In this document: positions 58,470-64,000 of the stretch, one piece after another
Layout: every line of letters starts with the position of its first letter
Position numbering within the stretch: the stretch's first letter is position 1
From: Akkermansiaceae bacterium
GTDB lineage: Bacteria > Verrucomicrobiota > Verrucomicrobiia > Verrucomicrobiales > Akkermansiaceae
Assembly: GCA_025457665.1 (NCBI GenBank)
Contig: JALOTY010000010.1
Span: forward strand, 20,679-84,678
DNA length: 64,000 nt
Reading direction: 5' to 3'
The notes under the pieces: model-generated
The model's database searches: none
What the model was told of the DNA's origin: nothing
What the model saw: only the letters and a program-made list of their open reading frames with translations
Made by a program: the position numbers and the translations under genes

Positions 58470-59545
58470 ACCGCACCGTCCTCGCCGCTCTCGCCGCCGT
58501 CGCGCTTTCCCAGTGCGCCTCCGAACTCCCACCCACCGCCACCCCTCCCATCGCGCTGAATCCTGCGACCGATTACCGCGTGGTCAGCGGAAATGCCGGA
58601 GTCGATGACATCGCCCGCTTCCTCGCCGGCCGCCCTGTCCTCGAAGGCGAGGCCCTCTCCTCCTGGCAGGTGCGGAATGACAGCTACCATGCCCACGCGC
58701 TGGACTTCGATTACCTCTGGCGACGCATGGCTTCCCAACGCACGCTACGGCAAGCGCAGTATTTCTTCGAGACCACCCGCGGCCCCCTCGGCAATCCGAA
58801 CACGGTCGTCTATCCCTTCGGCGGTCCGGACATCCTCCATGCCAACTCGATGTTCCCCACCGCCACGACCTATGTCCTCCTCGGTCTCGAGGACGTCGGT
58901 GCCGTGCCGGACCTCGCTTCATCGGACCCCACTCCCCTTCTCGGCCGCTTGCGCACTGTCCTCAACGAACCCCTGCGATACGGCTACTACATCACCGAAC
59001 AAATGCGCGTGGCCCCTCCCGCCACCCATATCATGATGACCACCCTCGCCCTCAGCGGCGCGGAAATTTCCAGCGTCTCGGGGATCGATGCCGCCGGCCG
59101 CCCGGGCGTGGAAATCCGCTACCGCACCGCCGGTGGCACTTCGAAGCGCGCCATCTATGTGAAGGCGGATCTCTCCAACCGCGGCTTCGATTCCTCCCTC
59201 CAAGGCTGGCTCTCTCGCTATTCCGGTGATGCCGCTTATTTCAAGGCCGCCTCCTACCTGCCCCACGATGGCAATTTCTCCGCTGTCCGCGATTGGGTCC
59301 TCGCCAACTGCCGGTCCGTGCTCCAGGACGATTCCGGCATTCCCTTCCGCTACTACGATTCCAGTAAATGGGAAACCACCCTGCTCGGCGGTTACACCTC
59401 GCCCATCCCGGTGTTTTCGAAATTCCGCCAATCCGACCTCGCCTCCGCCTACGCTGCCGCCGGTTCCGTCCCGCAGATCCCCTTCGGCTCCGGCTACCAC
59501 CTGCGCGCCAGCGAGGCGAACCTGCAGATCCATCGTCGGCGCTGA
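58466..59545 (+). CDS. Putative lipoprotein of unknown function
   Basis: 359 aa, coupled to the APC gene by ATGA. Lipoprotein-like start (LAALAAVALSQC, Cys about 17). The mature part contains YHAHALDFDYLWRRMASQ, FETTRGPLGNPNTVVYPFGGPDIL and YYITEQMRV, with a repeated aromatic character suggesting a mixed alpha/beta fold. No catalytic motif is evident and no family is recognised. The tight coupling suggests that both products serve the same uptake or envelope process. Confidence 0.7.
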   Translation: MNRTVLAALAAVALSQCASELPPTATPPIALNPATDYRVVSGNAGVDDIARFLAGRPVLEGEALSSWQVRNDSYHAHALDFDYLWRRMASQRTLRQAQYFFETTRGPLGNPNTVVYPFGGPDILHANSMFPTATTYVLLGLEDVGAVPDLASSDPTPLLGRLRTVLNEPLRYGYYITEQMRVAPPATHIMMTTLALSGAEISSVSGIDAAGRPGVEIRYRTAGGTSKRAIYVKADLSNRGFDSSLQGWLSRYSGDAAYFKAASYLPHDGNFSAVRDWVLANCRSVLQDDSGIPFRYYDSSKWETTLLGGYTSPIPVFSKFRQSDLASAYAAAGSVPQIPFGSGYHLRASEANLQIHRRR

Positions 59546-59657
59546 ATTTCCCGAAGCACCCCGTTCGCTTGGCGGATTGATCTGTGGAAACTTCGGATTC
59601 CGCCTCATGCCGCTATTCCGGTTTGGATGTTTCACGGACTGGCGCAGCCTGATTCCC

Positions 59658-60518
59658 ATGCTGCGCCTCCTCCTTTTCCTCGCCCTCGGCTCCGCCTCCA
59701 TCCAAGCCCAGGTCAAGGCACCCGATGCCGACCTGCGTTCCCGCTTCAAGTTGGATCCGCATTACCAGAAATGCCTCGTCGTCGAAAGCTTTCCCATCGT
59801 CGCATCCGACAAGGTTCCCGATGAAGCTCTGGAAGAAGCCGCCCACACCATCCGCCACATGCTGGACGGCCGCGCCGACATCCTCCGCGCCCTCGGAGAC
59901 AACCGCATTCGCTTCGGCATCATGGCGGTGACGGAGAGAACCTGCGATCTCCCCGAACACTCCGACCTCACCCCGCCCGCCTATTGGAACGTCCGCGCCC
60001 GCGGTCTCGGCGCCACGCGCGAACGGCCCTGCGTCTCCTGCGGTGCCGAAAACATCCTCCACAACCCGGGCGACCCCTATTCCACCGAGTCCATCCTCGT
60101 TCATGAATTTGCCCATGCCATCCACCTCATCGGACTCGCCAGCGTCGATCCCGACTTCGATGCCCGTCTGGCCAAAACCTATCAGGCCGCTCTCGCCAAG
60201 GGGCTCTGGAAGGGAACTTATGCCTCGGAAAACAAAGAGGAATACTGGGCCGAAGCCGTTCAATCGTGGTTCGATACCAATCGCGAAAATGATGCCATCC
60301 ACAACCACGTGAACACCCGCAAGGAACTCAAGGCCTACGACCCGGGCCTTGCCGCCCTTTGCAAGGAAGTCTTCGGCAAAAACTCCTGGCGCTATGTGCG
60401 GGCGGATCATCCATCGCGGCGCGACGAACCCCATCTCAAGAAACTCGATCGCAGCCAATTGCCGACCTTCGCATGGACACCCGCAGAACTTGAGGCCTAC
60501 GAAAAAGTCGAGGAGTGA
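59658..60518 (+). CDS. Secreted zinc-metallopeptidase-like protein (HExxH)
   Basis: 286 aa. Signal peptide LRLLLFLALGSASIQAQ. The motif VHEFAHAIH (His149, Glu150, His153) is the HExxH zinc site. EEYWAEAVQSWFD, about 45 residues later, supplies a candidate third ligand (Glu). CVSCGAENIL has a Cys pair that may form a disulfide or bind metal. This pattern fits secreted gluzincin-like peptidases of unknown substrate. A membrane or aggregate role cannot be excluded. It lies 112 bases after the lipoprotein gene. Confidence 0.7.
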   Translation: MLRLLLFLALGSASIQAQVKAPDADLRSRFKLDPHYQKCLVVESFPIVASDKVPDEALEEAAHTIRHMLDGRADILRALGDNRIRFGIMAVTERTCDLPEHSDLTPPAYWNVRARGLGATRERPCVSCGAENILHNPGDPYSTESILVHEFAHAIHLIGLASVDPDFDARLAKTYQAALAKGLWKGTYASENKEEYWAEAVQSWFDTNRENDAIHNHVNTRKELKAYDPGLAALCKEVFGKNSWRYVRADHPSRRDEPHLKKLDRSQLPTFAWTPAELEAYEKVEE

Positions 60519-60622
60519 CCCGGCACCGACGGAATTTCCGCAAGTGCCGCAGGTCCATTCGTCAAGGTGACAGAACGGGGAAATCCCCGGCAAACATCTG
60601 AAACACCGACGAAATCAAGACC

Positions 60623-61051
60623 ATGAACTCCCTTGCCAAATCCATCACCGCCGCCGTCCTCGCCCTCAGCCTCAGCCTCCCGGCCAGCGCCGATGCCTAC
60701 ATCGAACGCGTCATGCGGGACGAACTTGTCCCCGCTCTGGTCAACAACGGCTTCACCCTCCACGACACCGTGGAAACCGAACTCCTCGCCGAGGGTGACA
60801 CGCAGACCTTCACCATTCATCCCGATGCCGGTGATGAAGTCATCGTCGCCGGAGTGGGCGACTGGGACTCGAACGATGTCGACATCTTCGTCGTCGGAGC
60901 TGAAAGCGGAGACCTCGTCGCCCGCGACATCCTCCGCGATGACAAACCCGTCTGCTCCTTCCACTCCCGCGGCGGCAGCTACAAAGTGATCGTCAAAGTC
61001 ATCGATACCGACCGCCCCGCCTACGTCCGCGTCGTCTACGCCACCCGCTGA
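60623..61051 (+). CDS. Small secreted protein of unknown function
   Basis: 142 aa. Signal peptide SITAAVLALSLSLPASA, mature start at DAYIERV. The mature part is beta-rich, with DVDIFVVGAESGDLVARD and an acidic, pre-peptidase-like pattern (GDEVIVAGVGDWDSNDVDIF). It resembles the small bacterial pre-peptidase or sugar-binding beta domains, but the match is weak. It is followed by a hairpin at 61070-61092. Confidence 0.65.
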   Translation: MNSLAKSITAAVLALSLSLPASADAYIERVMRDELVPALVNNGFTLHDTVETELLAEGDTQTFTIHPDAGDEVIVAGVGDWDSNDVDIFVVGAESGDLVARDILRDDKPVCSFHSRGGSYKVIVKVIDTDRPAYVRVVYATR

Positions 61052-61631
61052 TCCCCGCGGACAAAAAGGAGCACAGGCATCCTGCCTGTGCTTCTCAACT
61101 TTTGCCGGTGAAAGCGAAGCCATTCCCAAACCGTCCCCGCCTACCAAAGAGTTCACCACCAGGAAACGAAGGACGCGAAGGCGAATGGGAGAGGAACAAC
61201 GAAATCATCGAAATGGGCGAAATGGAACAGCCGATGATGAATGGCGGATGCCATGAAACGTAGCTACGGCGTCCCGCCGCAGGCCGTGGTGGCTGCGTCC
61301 CGCAGCCAAACATCCAAAGCCAAAGCCCCCGCGAAAAAATCCACGCGAAGCCCGGCCCTTATGAAAGGCAGAAAAGCAGCGGAAGCTATGGCAACCTCTA
61401 CCTCTCGCGAAGCCAACCTGGCATGGCGTGACCGCACCGAGGGCAAATGAGGAAAGGCCTCGGAGCGAAGCCCAGCTGTTCCATGGAACTTGGAACTTCC
61501 CCGCGTGCAGGCTTGCCATCCCGGACGATTCCGCCCATTCTCTTGACTGGAGTCGTAGGGCACCCGAACCGATTCCGAAGCCTATCTAGACTTCAATCCC
61601 GACGCCTAACCCGCCTCCAGTTCAAGCCGCT
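61052..61631. other. Non-coding stretch with repeats
   Basis: No gene is supported. It contains the hairpin at 61070-61092, a copy of the decayed repeat family in inverted orientation (about 61190-61255: the complement of GGCATCCGCC and CATCATCGGCTGTTCC seen near 36.4 kb), a GGCTGCGTCCCGCAGCC palindrome near 61291-61307, and a GGAACTTGGAACTTCC direct repeat near 61484. The promoter of the next gene should be at its right end. Confidence 0.6.
61070..61092 (+). terminator. Hairpin after the small secreted gene
   Basis: AGCACAGGC (61070-61078) pairs perfectly with GCCTGTGCT (61084-61092), loop ATCCT. It is followed by a weak T-run at 61098-61101. Similar ACAGGC-loop-GCCTGT hairpins are common interspersed repeats, so it may be a repeat copy doubling as a terminator. 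Confidence 0.5.
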
Positions 61632-62258
61632 ATGAACGCCAAAACTTCAATCTCAGGTTCAATCTTCGCTCACCATCGGGCTCTTTGGGGCTCTTTGCTC
61701 GGCAGAGGAATCTTGCACTCCATCCTTCGTTGTATGGCCATTCTCCTAGCGGTCTTGGTCGGGATTCTCAGGGCGGATGCGCCAAGATGGGGATGGCTAG
61801 GTAACGACGAATCATTGAGAGCCACGTTCGACAGTGCAGAGCCTGTCGCGTTTGTTTGTGTGACCGAGGTTGAACTTCGCGAAGTCAATCCGCCATTCGC
61901 GGATGTCGTGTATCACGCAACAGTGATCGAATGCCACAAGGGCAAGCTTTTGCTGGGAGAAAGGATACAGATCGTCTTTAGCACCGACAGCTTGCCAAAG
62001 AACGACGAAGATCGCCGAAAGTTTATCGAAAGTGCCAACAAGAAGAACAAAGGCGACTTAAAGTTTGCATTCATGCAGAGCGGAGAAGATGGAACTTACT
62101 TTTGCGATTTTATCGACGGTCCAACTTACACAAGCGCTTTGCAAGATTTCCTAAGAGGCCTGCAGAACTGGCACGAAGATGGCCAAGGCAAACAAGCAGT
62201 CGCTCCACAATCCACTCCCTCTCCCGAGCCAAATCCGGAGGACAGCGACAAACCTTAA
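61632..62258 (+). CDS. Unknown exported protein, AT-richer tail region
   Basis: 208 aa. A second in-frame ATG (61734) gives a short signal (MAILLAVLVGILRADA) and may be the true start. The mature region has a beta-rich core (AFVCVTEVELREVNP, VVYHATVIECHKGKLLLGERIQIVF) ending in a Pro/Ser-rich tail. Base composition is lower in GC than in the first 60 kb. No family recognised. Confidence 0.55.
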   Translation: MNAKTSISGSIFAHHRALWGSLLGRGILHSILRCMAILLAVLVGILRADAPRWGWLGNDESLRATFDSAEPVAFVCVTEVELREVNPPFADVVYHATVIECHKGKLLLGERIQIVFSTDSLPKNDEDRRKFIESANKKNKGDLKFAFMQSGEDGTYFCDFIDGPTYTSALQDFLRGLQNWHEDGQGKQAVAPQSTPSPEPNPEDSDKP

Positions 62259-62310
62259 CCAGAAACGGAAGGGCGCACGCGGTAGCGGATGCCGGACTCT
62301 ATCGTTGAGC

Positions 62311-62817
62311 ATGAAAATGAAACGCAGGAAGAAGCCCCTGATCTTGTTCGCTGCTCTTGGCGTCCCAGTATCTGCCGCACTCCTCTACTTCTTGATTCCA
62401 GCACGAACCCAAATCAATCAGCCGATCAGCAATGTGAGGGATGCCTTGAAGGACCTTTATCCGAAACACGACTTCAAGACGGTGACAGGCAACGGAACTT
62501 GCTTCCACGGCAACATCCGAGAGATCCAAGAACACCCAGCCTATGCCGGATGGGGCGATCCAGGCTGGGACCTTGATGTCGAGTATCGTGAAACGGAAAC
62601 AGGTGCATTCGAGGTCGAGATCGACAACCACGCCAAGCTTGTAGCACGCAAAACAATCATCCGAGCCGAGCCCTTGGATGACGGAGCTACCCTTATTGTG
62701 GTTCGGAGCGATAAGCGCTGGTTCCTACTGAACTTTCTTGGGAAGGATCCTTCATTCGCTCGATCCCGTCTTCAAGAGATCCGGTCCTTTTTTGCCAAGG
62801 GCGGACCACACGATTGA
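62311..62817 (+). CDS. Small membrane-anchored protein of unknown function
   Basis: 168 aa from MKMKRRKK. Basic N-terminus and one helix (LILFAALGVPVSAALLYFLIP). The mature domain has ISNVRDALKDLYP, TGNGTCFHGNIREIQEH and a C-terminal beta pair (TLIVVRSDKRWFLLNFLG). It is preceded by 52 bases after the 208-aa gene. AT-richer, like its neighbours. Not recognised. Confidence 0.55.
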   Translation: MKMKRRKKPLILFAALGVPVSAALLYFLIPARTQINQPISNVRDALKDLYPKHDFKTVTGNGTCFHGNIREIQEHPAYAGWGDPGWDLDVEYRETETGAFEVEIDNHAKLVARKTIIRAEPLDDGATLIVVRSDKRWFLLNFLGKDPSFARSRLQEIRSFFAKGGPHD

Positions 62818-62847
62818 CCGTGCCATCACTTTGACGTTGTTCGGGGA

Positions 62848-63210
62848 ATGAAGATTTCAAATCGCGCGTTCGCCCTCGCGGGAATCTTGGCTCTTAGCTG
62901 CTGCGATGATGCCGATTGGCTCTGGAAGGACGGGAACTACCGAGTTTATACGCGGCCCAATTCACAGGAAATCATCCTGGGATACCACTTTGGAGATGGT
63001 GGCGTTTTGGGGCTGTCCGAAGCAACCGTTACAGCCGCCGGAGCCGACGTTCGATATGTCGTTTTTCAGGTGAACCATTCCTCGAACTACTACATTTTGA
63101 AAGAAGCTGATGGAGAGGGCTCGACTCAAGGTCCTTTTGACGAAAAACAGTTCGAGACCATTCGACGCCAACTCTCTCTTCCGCTGTTCGAATGGCATCT
63201 GCGCCGATGA
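62848..63210 (+). CDS. Small lipoprotein (DUF3997-like?)
   Basis: 120 aa. Lipoprotein signal AFALAGILALSC (Cys about 18), then DDADWLWKDGNYRVYTRPN. The beta-rich body ends with QFETIRRQLSLPLFEWHLR. The short lipoprotein with a GNYRVY-type opening resembles DUF3997-type proteins, but this is a weak guess. It follows the 168-aa gene by 30 bases. Confidence 0.5.
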   Translation: MKISNRAFALAGILALSCCDDADWLWKDGNYRVYTRPNSQEIILGYHFGDGGVLGLSEATVTAAGADVRYVVFQVNHSSNYYILKEADGEGSTQGPFDEKQFETIRRQLSLPLFEWHLRR

Positions 63211-63234
63211 AAACCGAACCCATCGAGCCTACTC

Positions 63235-63253
63235 ACTCACCTGCGGGGTGAGT
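63235..63253. terminator. Short hairpin after the small lipoprotein
   Basis: ACTCACC (63235-63241) pairs with GGTGAGT (63247-63253), loop TGCGG. A C/T-rich stretch follows rather than a T-run, so termination is only a possibility. Confidence 0.35.
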
Positions 63254-63291
63254 TACCCCCCTTTAAAATCAGGCTTCCCTGTCCGGCGTGG

Positions 63292-63954
63292 ATGAACTAC
63301 TGGTTCCGCCCGAGAATGAGCTACATTGACACCTTCGACCATCAATACGTCGGTTCGTTCGCCGGTCTGCCCATCTACTATTCCCGTCTTCCCGTAGAAG
63401 GTACTGGCGGAGCTGATTTTAGCTGCGGGCCTGATAATCTTGTTCTGGGAGGCGGTGGCGGAGAGCATCCCGCATTGGTCTTTCACCGCTCAGATTGCTT
63501 AGCAATGCACTTCGTCATTCATGCAGTCGATAAACACGACAAGGATGCTCGGTCCGTGAACAACATGTTCGGTGATTTTCCGATATGGGACTATTTGGAA
63601 GTGCCATTTGCTGAACTTTTCGAGTTTGCGGGTTGGTCGGTCATGCACTATCACGACTTCTACGAGAGATGCAGCTCAGTGGCTGTTCCTCGCCCTTTTG
63701 GAGTTGATGACTATCTTTCGTTTGAAGACTGGCTCGCGATCTGTTTCGGGGAATTGGTTTGGTTCTCATTTCCGGATCGAATCGAGAATCTGAAATCTGT
63801 AAGAACGATGCATCCAAATCTCCGACCCATAGCGAACAATGTGACAATACCACCGCCAGGGTATCCAATGCTCTACGGTCGGAAGCTGAACGAAGATAGA
63901 GTCGTCTGGGGAGATCACTATTTCACGCAAACCACTCAAGGACTGAAAGAATAG
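63292..63954 (+). CDS. Unknown cytosolic protein near window end
   Basis: 220 aa, ends at TAG 63952-63954. No signal or membrane helix. Aromatic-rich: YVGSFAGLPIYYSRLPVE, DYLEVPFAELFEFAGW, LAICFGELVWFSFPD. His pairs appear in MHFVIHAVDKHDKD and VMHYHDFYE. A start at MSYIDTFD, 8 codons in, is possible. The first two-thirds are AT-richer. I do not recognise a family; it may be an accessory or immunity-like protein. Confidence 0.55.
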   Translation: MNYWFRPRMSYIDTFDHQYVGSFAGLPIYYSRLPVEGTGGADFSCGPDNLVLGGGGGEHPALVFHRSDCLAMHFVIHAVDKHDKDARSVNNMFGDFPIWDYLEVPFAELFEFAGWSVMHYHDFYERCSSVAVPRPFGVDDYLSFEDWLAICFGELVWFSFPDRIENLKSVRTMHPNLRPIANNVTIPPPGYPMLYGRKLNEDRVVWGDHYFTQTTQGLKE

Positions 63955-64000
63955 CGAGACCGGGGAGTTGAAGTCCCCCCCCAACCCACCCCGCCCCACC

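Overview
This is a 64 kb, GC-rich, gene-dense chromosomal stretch. It most likely comes from a member of the Verrucomicrobiota (Verrucomicrobiae, Luteolibacter/Haloferula-like). The case rests on a large PVC-type CxxCH cytochrome fused to a glucose-dehydrogenase-like propeller, a secreted GH2 beta-galactosidase carrying a LamG insert, an orphan two-component kinase with a discoidin-like sensor, weak Shine-Dalgarno signals and frequent ATGA gene overlaps. The phylum call is an inference from gene style; no rRNA, tRNA or phylogenetic marker operon is visible.

Layout. 1-4.7 kb: end of an unknown protein, secreted NHL-type propeller, PPK2 polyphosphate kinase, papain-like lipoprotein and dihydroorotase. 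4.8-11.7 kb: an efflux locus with two TetR repressors, two paralogous FtsX/MacB-type permeases, one ATPase, an HlyD-type adaptor and a NodT-type outer-membrane factor. Each TetR gene has clear palindromic operators. 11.7-16.3 kb: cysteine-peptidase-like protein, HisF, PVC cytochrome and a small membrane protein. 16.3-22.9 kb: lysozyme-like lipoprotein, MscS channel, a PqiA-PqiA-PqiB-PqiC envelope lipid-transport cluster, and ndk with a terminator.

23.0-38.3 kb is a defence island read entirely leftward. A type I restriction-modification operon (hsdM-dinD-hsdS ... hsdR) is interleaved with a HEPN-like 544-aa protein, a DUF6932 nucleotidyltransferase with a 305-aa partner, and an AbiE-type toxin-antitoxin pair. 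A 5' remnant of a second hsdR lies upstream of the AbiE pair. A 36-nt palindromic element occurs five times, always in frame, inside hsdR, hsdS and hsdM. In hsdR an inverted pair of copies brackets a DUF559 nuclease domain. Upstream lies a second small cluster (NERD nuclease, HEPN-like protein, 84-aa protein) flanked by direct copies of a decayed intergenic repeat.

38.9-48.5 kb: orphan histidine kinase, methyltransferase-like protein, a 2-oxoacid dehydrogenase operon (E1 alpha, E1 beta, E2) coupled to YjbQ, a sugar-nucleotidyltransferase-like gene, and a run of small housekeeping genes (thioesterase, DoxX, KhpB/Jag, GAF). 48.6-57.1 kb: a galactoside/uronate cluster (SSS sugar symporter, galactokinase, secreted beta-galactosidase, uronate isomerase). 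57.2-61.1 kb: APC transporter and three exported proteins of unknown role, one a zinc-metallopeptidase-like protein. 61.6-64 kb: an AT-richer accessory tail with four small unknown proteins.
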